A DNA stretch of 64,000 bases, taken from the NCBI RefSeq assembly GCF_030369635.1, contig NZ_CP128474.1, positions 3,038,001 through 3,102,000 of the forward strand, read 5' to 3'. The DNA is from Microbacterium arborescens (GTDB taxonomy: Bacteria > Actinomycetota > Actinomycetes > Actinomycetales > Microbacteriaceae). A program made the position numbers and the translations under genes. Below, one piece after another: positions 7,425 to 15,641 of this stretch (its first letter is position 1; each line of letters opens with the position of its first letter). Under the pieces are notes generated by a model. It had not been told where the DNA came from, did not search any database, and was given only the letters and a program-made list of their open reading frames with translations.

Positions 7425-8920
7425 ATGGCGGGCTCGGTCGGCGGGCGAGCAGCGGGATGGGCAGCGACGGCGATGTCGATGCGCTCGCGATGCTCGTCGC
7501 GGATGCCGAGGGCGCGGCGGATGATGCGCGGCTGGCGCAGATTCGTGAGGTTCGGGTGCTCGCCGCCGCCGGTGTGCTGGCCGAGCGGCAGGCTTTCGGC
7601 GCGTCGGAGCGCGTGAAGGCGCGGGAGATGGCGTTGCGAGGCATCGCCGCCGAGCTGGCCGGGGTGTTCGTTGCGACCGACCGCACCCTGCAACGCCGGA
7701 TCGACGAGGCCCGCGACTTGGTGGACAACTACCCGCTGACGATGGCCGCGTGGGAGGCGGGCCGCATCGTCCGCGGGCATGTCCGGGTGATCCAAGAGGT
7801 CGGATGCATCGTGCCGGCGGAAGCGCGCGAGGAGTTCGAACGGATCGCGGTCGAGAAGTGCGAGGGCGAGACACCGAATCGGGTGCGGGATGCACTGCGG
7901 ATGCTGGCGGAGCGCCTGCACCCGCGGAGCTTCACCGAACGACATCAGGAAGCCGTCACGAGGCGGTGCGTGCGAGTCCAGCCGGGGCCGGACGGGATGT
8001 CGGACCTGATCGCGACCCTGCCGACCGTCATCGCGGACGGGATCGTAGATCGGCTCACTCGGCAGGCGCGAGAGATCATCACCGCTCGGTCGGATCACGA
8101 CGCTCCCGGCATCCCGGCCAATCGAGCCGACGCAAATGACGCCGCTTGCAACACCCCCTCCCCAGCTACCCCCGCCGCCCGAGCCGACGCAAACGGCGCT
8201 GCTCCCGACATCCCCGCCGCCCGAGCCGACGCAAACGGCACCGAAACCGATGCTGACACAGCCATCCACGTCGGGTCGTCGTTCGTCGACGACGCCCGCA
8301 CCATCGACCAGGTCCGCGCAGACGTGTTCAGCGACCTCCTCCTCGCCGGAACACCCTCCCTCGACCCCACCGACGCAGGAGACGGCGACGGAACCCTCGG
8401 GGCGATCCGCGCACACGTCCAGGTCGCCGTCTCCGCCCTCACCCTGATGGGCCACGACGAAGGGCCAGCCGATCTCGCGGGACGCTCCCCCATCGACGCG
8501 GCCACCGCACGCGAACTCGCCGGTAACACCACCTCCTGGGCCCGACTACTCACCCACCCCGTCACCGGGACCGTGCTCGAATGCGACACCTACCGGCCCA
8601 CGAACGCGATGATCCGCCTCCTGCGGGCACGTGACCGGCGCTGCCGGTTCCCCGGATGCCGACAACCCGCCATCCGCTCCGAGATCGACCACACCATCGC
8701 CGCCTCCCACGGCGGGGCGACGCACGTGCGGAACCTCGCCCATCTCTGCAAACGACACCACGACGTCAAACACCACACCCGCTGGCACGTACGACAACTC
8801 ACCGGCGGGAGACTCGTCTGGACCTCACCCACCGGACGGGTCTACCGCGAAGACGCGCCCCCACCACTCGTCACCTTCACGACCTCCGGCCCACCCGGTG
8901 CCGAGGCTCCACCGTTCTGA
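7415..8920 (+). CDS. DUF222/13E12-family HNH endonuclease-like protein
   Basis: A 501-residue protein with an N-terminal helical DUF222 region (~1-230), a low-complexity linker (~240-290) carrying three repeats of the type ARADAN, a second helical part, and a C-terminal HNH domain with CRFPGC, EIDHTIAASHGGATHVRN and LCKRHHDVKH, so metal and catalytic residues are present. ATG 7415 follows a -10-like box by six bases, suggesting a leaderless mRNA. Such genes are multicopy in actinobacteria; some mycobacterial 13E12 genes are LexA-controlled, consistent with the box at the start. Role unknown; selfish or damage-linked activity is possible. Confidence 0.9.
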   Translation: MYSNGGLGRRASSGMGSDGDVDALAMLVADAEGAADDARLAQIREVRVLAAAGVLAERQAFGASERVKAREMALRGIAAELAGVFVATDRTLQRRIDEARDLVDNYPLTMAAWEAGRIVRGHVRVIQEVGCIVPAEAREEFERIAVEKCEGETPNRVRDALRMLAERLHPRSFTERHQEAVTRRCVRVQPGPDGMSDLIATLPTVIADGIVDRLTRQAREIITARSDHDAPGIPANRADANDAACNTPSPATPAARADANGAAPDIPAARADANGTETDADTAIHVGSSFVDDARTIDQVRADVFSDLLLAGTPSLDPTDAGDGDGTLGAIRAHVQVAVSALTLMGHDEGPADLAGRSPIDAATARELAGNTTSWARLLTHPVTGTVLECDTYRPTNAMIRLLRARDRRCRFPGCRQPAIRSEIDHTIAASHGGATHVRNLAHLCKRHHDVKHHTRWHVRQLTGGRLVWTSPTGRVYREDAPPPLVTFTTSGPPGAEAPPF

Positions 8921-9363
8921 TCCGGGGTCACGGGCCAGGGTAAGCGGGAGACGACGACGGCGTGCGGCGCAGCCCTCGATGCCGCGCGTGTCTCGGAGCG
9001 CGCTCCCGCGTGCCAGAGCGCACTGCCGGGCGCCGGAGCGCACTGCCGGGTGCCGGAGCGCACTCCCGCGTGCCAGAGCGCACTGCCGGATGCCAGAGCG
9101 CACTGCCGGGCGCCGGAGCGCGCTGCCGGGTGCCGGAGCGCATTGCCGAGGGCGTCGGGGCCCGGCCGGTGTCCGAACTCGCATCCGTTCGCGCTGAGTT
9201 CAGGCTGAGTTCGCGCCGAGACAGTGCCGAGACAGCGCCGAGCCGGCGCAGCGGACCCAGTCATCCACAGCATGTCGCCGACGTCAAGCCCCGGGGCAAG
9301 ACGCGGGACTCAGGCGTTACATCGGCACCCCACGAACGCAAAGCGGTACCGAGAGGAGAACCG
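8921..9363. other. 443-bp gene-free stretch
   Basis: Holds a 20-bp tandem repeat (8996-9155), then shorter repeats (GCTGAGTTC twice and GCCGAGACAG twice, about 9190-9235), then the upstream region of the next operon ending in the ribosome site AGAGGAGA. Open frames here cross the repeat and look accidental. Confidence 0.7.
8996..9155. repeat. 20-bp tandem repeat, eight units
   Basis: Eight degenerate copies of GAGCGCACTGCCGGGTGCCG back to back. Changes between units are mainly CACT/CGCT and GCCG/GCCA, with two units reading CTCCCGCG in the middle. The period is not a multiple of three, so it is not coding. It lies directly downstream of the DUF222/HNH gene. Confidence 0.9.
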
Positions 9364-10197
9364 ATGTCGCAGAACTACGGTGAGCCGGCGTCCGGCTCAC
9401 AGGCAGGATCAGGGCCGGGAACGGCGGAGACGGCGAAGCACGAGGCCGGCGAGGTCGCCGGCACCGCGAAAGCCGAGGCCGGCCACGTCGTCGAGACGGC
9501 GAAGCACGAGGTGGCGGGTGTCGCGTCCGAGGCGAAGTCGCAAGCGAAGCAGGTCTATGCGCAGACGAAGCAGCAGCTCACCGAGCAGGCCGCGTCGCAG
9601 CAGCAGCGCGTCGCCGACGGGTTGCGCTCGATCGGTGACGAGCTGGACTCCCTGGCGCAGAACTCCGAGAACCCCGGCATCGCCACCGACCTGGTGCGTC
9701 AGGTGTCGAGCCGCGTGAGCGGCGCATCCGACTGGCTCTCGCAACGCGACCCGGGTTCGCTGGTCAGCGAGGTCAAGAGCTTCGCCCGGCGCAAGCCGGG
9801 GGTGTTCATCGCGGGTGCGTTGATCGCCGGTGTCGTCGCCGGTCGCCTCACCCGCGCGCTCACCGAGAGCGCGAGGGAGGAGCATGACTCCGCCCCTGCC
9901 TCCGCTGCCAGCTCCGGCACGACTGCCGACGGTGTGCCGTCGGCCCCCTCGGCTCCGTCCCCGGCGCCGGTGAACGCTCCACTCGACGACCCCATCGGCA
10001 CGCCGGGCTCGGCGCCCACCGGCATCCCCGCCGCGCCGTCGGCGCCGTCGCACGCTCCCGTCGGCGCGCCGCTCGACGAGCCGATCGACGCAAGGGCGGA
10101 TGCCGCAGAGCCCACCCCGCTCTACGACAGCTCGCTCGGCCGAACAGCCGACGAGCCGTACACCGAGGGCATCGGGGAGACCCGAGATGACCGATAA
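9364..10197 (+). CDS. Helical membrane-associated protein, first gene of envelope operon
   Basis: A 277-residue protein from ATG 9364 with AGAGGAGA upstream. Residues ~20-90 are amphipathic Ala/Lys/Glu/Gln repeats (AETAKHEAGEVAGTAKAEA) like apolipoprotein or late-embryogenesis repeats. One hydrophobic segment follows (PGVFIAGALIAGVVAGRL, ~140-160). The C-terminus is a Pro/Ala/Ser-rich tail with a repeated P-L-D-[DE]-P-I block. It overlaps the next gene by 11 bp. This three-gene order is common in actinobacteria and is usually tied to envelope stress; no enzymatic role is apparent. Confidence 0.85.
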   Translation: MSQNYGEPASGSQAGSGPGTAETAKHEAGEVAGTAKAEAGHVVETAKHEVAGVASEAKSQAKQVYAQTKQQLTEQAASQQQRVADGLRSIGDELDSLAQNSENPGIATDLVRQVSSRVSGASDWLSQRDPGSLVSEVKSFARRKPGVFIAGALIAGVVAGRLTRALTESAREEHDSAPASAASSGTTADGVPSAPSAPSPAPVNAPLDDPIGTPGSAPTGIPAAPSAPSHAPVGAPLDEPIDARADAAEPTPLYDSSLGRTADEPYTEGIGETRDDR

Positions 10198-10603
10198 CCC
10201 CACGCCTTCCGAGCAGCAGGCGGCGACCACGTCGCTCGGCGATCTGCTGGGCGAGGTGACACGCGACCTGTCGGAGCTGATGCGCCAGGAGATCAACCTG
10301 GCCAAGGCCGAGCTGAAGGAGTCGGGAACGCGGGCGGGCAAGGGAGCCGGGATGCTGGGCGGCGCGGGCTACGCAGCGCTCATGGCGATCTTCTTCCTGT
10401 CGATCGCACTCTGGTGGACCCTCGGGCACCTCGTCGGGCTCGGCTGGTCCGCCGTCATCGTCGCCGTCATCTGGGGCGTCATCGCGGCCGTGCTGTACGC
10501 CCTCGGACGCAAGCAGCTCGCGAAGGTCCAGGGCGCCCCACAGACCGCCGAGACCCTGGGCAAAATCCCCGACGCACTGAAGAGAAATGAGGAGAACCGA
10601 TGA
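10187..10603 (+). CDS. Phage-holin-family (DUF1469-like) membrane protein
   Basis: A 138-residue protein. ATG 10187 lies inside the preceding gene's end. A cytoplasmic helix LGEVTRDLSELMRQEINLAK precedes two membrane segments (GYAALMAIFFLSIALWWTL and VIVAVIWGVIAAVLYALG). The family name reflects similarity to holins; chromosomal members like this one are structural envelope proteins and not lysis genes. It overlaps the following DUF3618 gene by 4 bp. Confidence 0.85.
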   Translation: MTDNPTPSEQQAATTSLGDLLGEVTRDLSELMRQEINLAKAELKESGTRAGKGAGMLGGAGYAALMAIFFLSIALWWTLGHLVGLGWSAVIVAVIWGVIAAVLYALGRKQLAKVQGAPQTAETLGKIPDALKRNEENR

Positions 10604-11175
10604 CCGATTCACCGGAAGCGATCCGCGCCGACATCGAGCGCAAGCGTCGCGAGCTGAGCCAAGACACCGACGCCCTCGTCGACAAGGTGACGCCCTCGAA
10701 GATCGCCCACCGTCAGACCGACAAGATCAAGGGCGCTTTCGGGTCACTCCGCGACCGCGTGATGGGCGCGGCAGACGACGCCGGCTCATCGGTCCACGAC
10801 GCGGGTTCCTCGGTCGCCGGTGGCGTATCCGACGCGGCGCACAGAGTGGGCGCGAAGGCGGAGGGCAACCCCCTCGCCGTCGGCCTGATGGCGTTCGCCG
10901 GCGGCCTGCTCGTCGCCTCGCTCATCCCGGCATCCACGAAGGAGAAGGGGATCGCGGCCGACGTGAAGGAACAGGCGCAGCCCCTCGTCGACGAGGCGAA
11001 GAGCGTCGCCCAGCAGGTCGGCTCCGACCTGAAGGAGCCGGTGCAGGATGCCGCCGCGGCCGTCAAGGACACCGCGACCGAGGCGGTCTCCCACGTCAAG
11101 AGCGATGCGCAGGACGGAGTCGACACCGTCACCGACCGCGCCCAGGAGGCCCGGGGCAACGTCAGCGGCACCTGA
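10600..11175 (+). CDS. DUF3618 protein
   Basis: A 191-residue protein beginning with the DUF3618 signature (SPEAIRADIERKRRELSQD, then DALVDKVTPSKIAHRQ). One hydrophobic segment (LAVGLMAFAGGLLVASLIP, ~96-115) is followed by long amphipathic Ala/Lys/Asp helices. It starts by ATGA overlap with the holin-like gene and is the last gene of the operon, followed by a strong hairpin. Probably a membrane-anchored scaffold; function not established. Confidence 0.88.
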   Translation: MTDSPEAIRADIERKRRELSQDTDALVDKVTPSKIAHRQTDKIKGAFGSLRDRVMGAADDAGSSVHDAGSSVAGGVSDAAHRVGAKAEGNPLAVGLMAFAGGLLVASLIPASTKEKGIAADVKEQAQPLVDEAKSVAQQVGSDLKEPVQDAAAAVKDTATEAVSHVKSDAQDGVDTVTDRAQEARGNVSGT

Positions 11176-11203
11176 CATCCGTCGCAGCACGAGCACTGCA
11201 TGA

Positions 11204-11246
11204 ACCGTGCACCGGGACGGCATCCGCCGCCGGCCCGGTGCACGGT
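11204..11246. terminator. Terminator after the envelope operon
   Basis: 13-bp stem ACCGTGCACCGGG (11204-11216) / CCCGGTGCACGGT (11234-11246), loop 17 nt, 28 bp after the DUF3618 stop. Confidence 0.75.
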
Positions 11247-11313
11247 CACGTTTCCCGCGTCGCCGACCGACCCCGCCGCTGACACCCGCGGCGCGCACGA
11301 TCCCAGGAGAGAC

Positions 11314-12357
11314 ATGAGCAACCAGAGAACCGCCGGACTCGACCCCGAGCACCCCGCGAAGCCCGACTCCATCACCGACGTCGAAAAGCCCTCGTGGAAG
11401 CACGTGCTGAAACGAACCGTCCGCGAGTTCAGCCGCGATCAGTGCCCCGACCTCGCCGCCGGGCTCACCTACTACGCCGTGCTGTCGGCGTTCCCCGGCC
11501 TTCTCGCGGTGTTCTCGCTCCTCGGCGTCATCGGGCAGGGGCAGCAGGCAGCCGACGCCGTGCTCGACATCGTCGGCCAGGTCGCCCCCGGCGGCGCCGC
11601 CGACACCTTGCGCGGACCGATCGAGGAGATCGCCACCTCCCCCGGGGCGGGCTTCGCCCTCGTCTCCGGCATCGTCCTCGCGCTGTGGTCGGCCTCCGGC
11701 TACGTCGGCGCGTTCAGCCGCGCCATGAACCGGATCTGGGAGATCGACGAGGGGCGCCCCTTCGTCAAGCTGAAGCCCCAGCAACTCGGCGTCACGCTGC
11801 TCGCGGTCGCGCTCGTCGTCGTCGCGCTGGTCCTTCTCGTCGTCTCCGGCCCCGTGGCGGAAGCCGTCGGCGACGCGATCGGCCTCGGCAGCACCGCCGT
11901 GCTCATCTGGCAGATCGCCAAGTGGCCCGTGCTCGCGCTCATCGTCATCCTTCTCGTCGCCGTGCTCTACTACTTCGGCCCCAACGCGAAGCAGCCGCGT
12001 TTCCGCTGGATCAGCGCGGGAGCCGTCATCGCGATCGTCGTCCTCGCCCTTGCGACCGCGGGCTTCGGCATCTACGTCGCGAACTTCTCGAACTACGAGC
12101 GCACCTACGGGTCGTTCGCCGGCGTGATCGTCTTCCTGTTGTGGCTGTGGATCACGAACCTCGCCCTTTTGTTCGGCGCGGAGTTCGACGCCGAGCTCGA
12201 GCGCGGACGCGAACTGCAGGCCGGGATGCCCGCGGAGGAGACCATCCAGCTGCCGCCCCGCGACACCGCCCGCATCGAGAAGACCGCGAAGCAGGAGGCC
12301 GAGGAGCGCGCCGAGGCCCGGCGGCTGCGGGCGACGGGCGGCGCATCGGACGACTGA
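11314..12357 (+). CDS. YihY/BrkB-family membrane protein
   Basis: A 347-residue integral membrane protein. ATG 11314 has AGGAGA six bases upstream. About six membrane segments follow a cytoplasmic N-terminus. Family hallmarks are DLAAGLTYYAVLSAFPGLLAVFSLLG-like text early on (split here as AAGLTYYAVLSAFPG), the NRIWEI motif and the late FLLWLWITNLALLFGAE segment. The charged C-terminal tail is cytoplasmic. Despite the old label tRNA-processing RNase BN, this family are membrane proteins of unsettled function. A terminator separates it from the operon upstream. Confidence 0.93.
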   Translation: MSNQRTAGLDPEHPAKPDSITDVEKPSWKHVLKRTVREFSRDQCPDLAAGLTYYAVLSAFPGLLAVFSLLGVIGQGQQAADAVLDIVGQVAPGGAADTLRGPIEEIATSPGAGFALVSGIVLALWSASGYVGAFSRAMNRIWEIDEGRPFVKLKPQQLGVTLLAVALVVVALVLLVVSGPVAEAVGDAIGLGSTAVLIWQIAKWPVLALIVILLVAVLYYFGPNAKQPRFRWISAGAVIAIVVLALATAGFGIYVANFSNYERTYGSFAGVIVFLLWLWITNLALLFGAEFDAELERGRELQAGMPAEETIQLPPRDTARIEKTAKQEAEERAEARRLRATGGASDD

Positions 12358-12391
12358 CGTCGTCACCGCACTGCTGTCCGGGCCGGTCGCG

Positions 12392-12877
12392 TCAGGGCAG
12401 CAGCGCGATCCGATCGTCGAGGTAGGCGGCAAGCGGCATCCGAGCCCCCGCCGCGAACGCGACCGTCACCACACCGTCATCGGCGCGCGCGAGCGGCCCC
12501 GAGGCACCGCCCGCGTCGACGACGTCGAGATCGATCGGCGACCAGTCCAGGTGCACGGGCTCACCCTCGGCGAAGCCGCCGCGGAACGCCGCCGCAGCAC
12601 GCTCCGACCGGGCACGCTGTGCCTCGGCGGTGTAGCCGCGGATCGCCTCGGCGCGGGCTCGCAGCAGCTCACCTGTCGCGAAGACCTTCTCGTCGGCGAT
12701 GAGAAGAACGCCGAGATGCCACGCATCCCCGACCGGCAGGATGCGGGTGGCGCGGCCGAAACCGAGAAGACGGCGTCCTTCGCTGCGGACACCGAGCCGC
12801 TCGCGGGCGACGCCGGTCAGCCGACGGCGCGCATCGGCGATGAGTTCGGTCGCAGCATCCGCCATCCCATCCGCCAT
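12392..12877 (-). CDS. Conserved hypothetical protein, 161 aa
   Basis: No signal peptide or membrane segment. It contains an alpha/beta stretch GRRLLGFGRATRILPVGDAW followed by LGVLLIADEKVFATGE and a helix with RGYTAEAQRARSERAAAA. It follows the coiled-coil gene by 9 bp and is probably co-transcribed. The second methionine (five codons in) is an equally possible start. I cannot assign a function. Confidence 0.75.
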   Translation of the reverse strand: MADGMADAATELIADARRRLTGVARERLGVRSEGRRLLGFGRATRILPVGDAWHLGVLLIADEKVFATGELLRARAEAIRGYTAEAQRARSERAAAAFRGGFAEGEPVHLDWSPIDLDVVDAGGASGPLARADDGVVTVAFAAGARMPLAAYLDDRIALLP

Positions 12878-12886
12878 CCCTCGATG

Positions 12887-13771
12887 CTATTGACCCTCGC
12901 CGCCGACCGACCGCACCTTGCGCTCCGCCGCCGCCAGCGTCTGCCGCGCCGATGCCACCGCGTCGTCGAGTTCGTCGACGGCGGCGTCGGCCCGCTCGGC
13001 ATCCTCCGACACCCGTGCGAGGTCGCGTCGGAGCTCCTCCGCTCGCTCGTGCAGCCTGTCGGCGCGTTCCCGCACGCTCGCCCGGCGCTCCTCCACGCGC
13101 GCCAGCGCACGGCCGGCCTCACTCGCCTCGCGCTGCGCCTCGCGCCGTCGCTTCTCGGCTTCACGCCGCGACCGACGTTCGGCGAGATCGTCTCGTGACC
13201 CGCCGGGCGCGCCGGCCGAGTCGGGGGCGCCGGGAATCGAGCCGGCAACGCGATCCTGCAGGTTCTCGGGTTCGAGCGAGCCGGGCTCGAGGGTGCGGAC
13301 GAGCCGCCCCGCTGCCACCACCGCTCCGGCCACGGCATCGACGATGGCCCCATTGACCGTGCGCTGCACCTCGTCGCGGGCCGCCGCCGATAGGGGAACG
13401 CCCGCATCCGCCGCCAGGTCCGCCGACCGACGCGCGAGCGCGGCGACCAGCGCACGCCGCTGTCGGCCGAGCCGGGCGAGCTCCGCGGCGTCGAGGTCGT
13501 CCTGCGCTTCCCGCAACGCCGAAGACAGCTCGAGCGCCTCGCGGAACGACGCGTCGCGGCTGAGCAGATTGACCGCCCACGCCGCAACCGTCGGCTTACG
13601 CAGGCCCCGGATGCTCGCGGCCAGGTCCGCATCCGCATCCGCATCCGCGTCCGCGGCACGCGCATTGCGGGCCGAGACGAAGTCCGCGGGCGGCACCGCC
13701 AGCAGCTCGGCGGCGATCGCGTCGAAACCGGCGTCCCCGCCGTCGCCGTTGGGTGCGTCCTTCGCCGTCAT
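12887..13771 (-). CDS. Coiled-coil hypothetical protein
   Basis: A 294-residue soluble protein. The -10-like GACAAT (13778-13783) is six bases before ATG 13771. It contains a run of alternating Ala-Asp (about residues 40-50), a helical core with KPTVAAWAVNLLSR, and a long charged coiled coil (~195-285, RREAEKRRREAQREASEAGR). This architecture is widespread in actinobacteria as a conserved hypothetical. The acidic run is encoded by a tandem hexanucleotide and may vary in length between strains. Confidence 0.82.
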   Translation of the reverse strand: MTAKDAPNGDGGDAGFDAIAAELLAVPPADFVSARNARAADADADADADLAASIRGLRKPTVAAWAVNLLSRDASFREALELSSALREAQDDLDAAELARLGRQRRALVAALARRSADLAADAGVPLSAAARDEVQRTVNGAIVDAVAGAVVAAGRLVRTLEPGSLEPENLQDRVAGSIPGAPDSAGAPGGSRDDLAERRSRREAEKRRREAQREASEAGRALARVEERRASVRERADRLHERAEELRRDLARVSEDAERADAAVDELDDAVASARQTLAAAERKVRSVGGEGQ

Positions 13772-13781
13772 CCCGCCATTG

Positions 13782-13916
13782 TCACCGACCGCGCTTCGGA
13801 GCGCGCGGCATCAGTTCGCCGTCGACGACATCGAAGGCCGGGAGATCCGCGAACACATCGTCGTCGAGCGAGCCGGCGGTCTTGGGCTCGAACTCGTCGT
13901 CGGGGCGTGAATCCAT
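13782..13916 (-). CDS. Small acidic protein, 44 aa
   Basis: A 44-residue protein, MDSRPDDEFEPKTAGSLDDD and on, ending MPRAPKRGR. GGAGG lies nine bases before ATG 13916; another ATG two codons upstream (13922) is only three bases from the same site, so I prefer 13916. It is rich in Asp/Glu with a basic tail and lies 10 bp before the coiled-coil gene on the same strand. Function unknown. Confidence 0.65.
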   Translation of the reverse strand: MDSRPDDEFEPKTAGSLDDDVFADLPAFDVVDGELMPRAPKRGR

Positions 13917-14011
13917 CGTCATCGACCTCCACTTTTCTCCGCGATCCACGGAGCGTCGAGGCCTTGACAATGAGATTGGGCTTCGTCCCGCAGCGGTTTA
14001 ATGTGGTGCTC

Positions 14012-14356
14012 GTGGGCACCATCTATTACGGAGACGGCGCATCGCCGATCCACATCGACGACCGCACGCTGGCGCACCTCAAGGTCGTCATCGCCACCAA
14101 GCTGCGGCGCGGAGAGAGCTTCACGCTCTCATGGCGTCACCCCGACGGCGAACCGACGGGACGCAGCACGATCTGGCTGCACCCCTCGATCCCGCTGAGG
14201 TTCGCCTTCGACGACCCCGAGCCGACCACTCTCAGCCGCGAATGGGTCGAGGAGATGGCGAACTCCGCGAACTCGTCCGGCGGCATCATGGTGGTCACCG
14301 AGCACATCGACGACCCCGACGCGGTAGCGAAGTCAGGCAACGACGCCACCGCCTGA
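14012..14356 (+). CDS. Small conserved protein (Microbacteriaceae DUF7882-type), paralogue 1
   Basis: A 114-residue protein starting at GTG 14012 with a -10-like TAATGT (13999-14004) seven bases ahead. Shares with the convergent gene at 14388-14705 the segment IHIDDRTLAHLKVVIATKLR, then IWLHPSIPLRF, REWVEEM and a closing VV-x-E strand. From memory this is DUF7882, sometimes mislabelled ATP-dependent DNA ligase although it has no ligase motif. All-cytoplasmic, alpha/beta. The alignment with its paralogue fixes the start. Confidence 0.82.
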   Translation: MGTIYYGDGASPIHIDDRTLAHLKVVIATKLRRGESFTLSWRHPDGEPTGRSTIWLHPSIPLRFAFDDPEPTTLSREWVEEMANSANSSGGIMVVTEHIDDPDAVAKSGNDATA

Positions 14357-14387
14357 CCGACGCGGGTCCGAGCGGGCGCGTGCCCGT

Positions 14388-14705
14388 TCAGCCGAGTTCG
14401 GGCGCGCCGTCCTCGGCCGGCTCGGGGACGATCGTGAGACCGGCCGGACCGCTCGCGACCTGCATCAGCTCTTCGACCCAGTGCCGGTTGATCCGCGGCT
14501 GGCGGCTGCCCGAGAAATGGAACTGCAGCGGCACGGACGGGTGGATCCAGTAGCTGCGACGCTCACCTCCGCGGGGCAGATCGATGTCGAACATGAACGG
14601 CTCCGAACGGCGCAGCTTGTTCATGATGACGATGCGCAGGTGCGCCAGAGTCCGGTCGTCGATCTCGACGGAGTTCCCCAGCGTGTCGTAGATGAATCGG
14701 CCCAC
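14388..14705 (-). CDS. Small conserved protein (Microbacteriaceae DUF7882-type), paralogue 2
   Basis: A 105-residue homologue of the previous gene, converging on it (31-bp gap). It begins MGRFIYDTLGNSVEIDDRTL and contains AHLRIVIMNKLRRSEPFMF, WIHPSVPLQFHFSGSRQP, INRHWVEELM and GLTIVPEP. The start is GTG 14705 with -10-like TAGGCT (14712-14717) six bases upstream, so probably leaderless. Biochemical role unknown. Confidence 0.87.
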   Translation of the reverse strand: MGRFIYDTLGNSVEIDDRTLAHLRIVIMNKLRRSEPFMFDIDLPRGGERRSYWIHPSVPLQFHFSGSRQPRINRHWVEELMQVASGPAGLTIVPEPAEDGAPELG

Positions 14706-14766
14706 GCGATGAGCCTAACGCGCAACAGACGGTCCGATAAACGACGGACCGTACGAGGGCGACCGG

Positions 14767-15018
14767 CTAACCGTCGATCTGAGCCGAGGCCTCGACGGCC
14801 AGCATCTCAGCCGCCCCCTCTTCGACGCCGATCGGGACGACGACCGGTCTTCCGGCGCTGAACGCCTCCCACTCGCGCAGGACGACGCGCTCGACGTCGA
14901 CGACGGCGAGGGAGGGATGCGCGGCGGACAGGCGCGCCACGACCCCCGAGAACGACGTCACCACCTGACCTTCGATGGCGAAGCGCTCCTCGGTCGGGGT
15001 CACCGGATGGGAACACAT
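14767..15018 (-). CDS. Small three-helix protein with palindrome at its start
   Basis: An 83-residue protein from ATG 15018. Helical text (ERFAIEGQVVTSFSGVVARL, HPSLAVVDVERVVLREWEAF, VEEGAAEMLA) resembles the three-helix bundle dimerisation domains found in many short actinobacterial proteins. The start codon sits in the centre of a perfect 20-bp palindrome (15007-15026), and a -10-like CACGAT is six bases ahead. Function unknown; DNA-damage control is a possibility given the site. Confidence 0.75.
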   Translation of the reverse strand: MCSHPVTPTEERFAIEGQVVTSFSGVVARLSAAHPSLAVVDVERVVLREWEAFSAGRPVVVPIGVEEGAAEMLAVEASAQIDG

Positions 15019-15026
15019 GTTCCCAT
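15007..15026. promoter_or_regulatory. Perfect 20-bp palindrome over a start codon
   Basis: ATGGGAACACATGTTCCCAT, arms of nine bases around CA. It covers the bases between the -10-like box and the start codon of the 83-residue gene. The core GAAC-N4-GTTC is that of a LexA box, though the outer bases (GG/CC) differ from the usual TC/GA. Confidence 0.55.
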
Positions 15027-15092
15027 CGTGTCACCCGTCGCACCGCTTGACGAATGTCAATTCGCGGGCTTTCTCCGGAGACTAGCTACTTG

Positions 15093-15635
15093 TCAGACGG
15101 GGTCGCTGCGCGTCGGATCCGGGGCATGCGCGTCGACCTCGTCGACGGCCTGCTGAAGGCGGCCGAGACACGCGATGACGATGCGTGCTTCCTCGGCCGT
15201 CATCCCGTCGACAGCCGCGATCATGCGCTCATGCATGCGACCGAGGGTGTCGCGCACCTCGACGTCGGACTTCTCGGTGGCGACCACGTGCACGCTGCGC
15301 CGGTCGCTGGGATGCGCCTGACGCGTGACGTGACCGGACTTCTGCAGACGGTCGATCAGCGCCGTCGTCGACGCCGTCGAGATGCCGAGGTACCGGGAGA
15401 GCTCGGTCGGCCCGACGAGGCGGCCCTCGCCGTGCGCCTTGATGAGGTAGCGGAGCACGAGCAGCTCGTTCTCACCCATCGACATCGAGTCGCGCGTGCG
15501 GCGGCGCATCGCGGCCTCGGCGGCCCGATAGAGCCGGAACGCCTGGAGCACGGCGATGCCGCGCTCGCGCGGGGTCCCGGGGTCTTCCGAGTCCGACGGA
15601 TACCAGTAATGGGTCGGTGTCGGAACATCGGGCAC
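15093..15635 (-). CDS. MarR-family transcriptional regulator
   Basis: A 180-residue winged-helix repressor. HTH and wing: GPTELSRYLGISTASTTALI then DRLQKSGHVTRQAHPSDRRS. Dimer helices at both ends (AVLQAFRLYRAAEAAMRRRT; MIAAVDGMTAEEARIVIACL). The start is GTG 15635; the -10-like TAAGAT (15642-15647) is six bases upstream and lies inside the palindrome TCTTAAGA, a likely autoregulatory site. No divergent partner gene is adjacent, so targets may be elsewhere. The ligand is unknown. Confidence 0.9.
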   Translation of the reverse strand: MPDVPTPTHYWYPSDSEDPGTPRERGIAVLQAFRLYRAAEAAMRRRTRDSMSMGENELLVLRYLIKAHGEGRLVGPTELSRYLGISTASTTALIDRLQKSGHVTRQAHPSDRRSVHVVATEKSDVEVRDTLGRMHERMIAAVDGMTAEEARIVIACLGRLQQAVDEVDAHAPDPTRSDPV

Positions 15636-15641
15636 TTCGGC

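Noticed and set aside
8996..9155. CRISPR array
   Set aside because: Units are contiguous 20-mers with no unique spacers, and no cas genes are near.
8962..9363. N-terminal extension of the 277-residue protein back to 8962
   Set aside because: The extension would translate the 20-bp tandem repeat; the ATG at 9364 has a good ribosome site and begins the conserved sequence.
10187..10603. Prophage holin
   Set aside because: Despite the family name there are no lysis, tail or capsid genes nearby, and it sits in a conserved actinobacterial three-gene envelope operon.
13620..13665. Hexanucleotide repeat coding Ala-Asp as a possible phase-variable switch
   Set aside because: The unit length keeps the reading frame, so slippage would change length but not switch the gene on or off.
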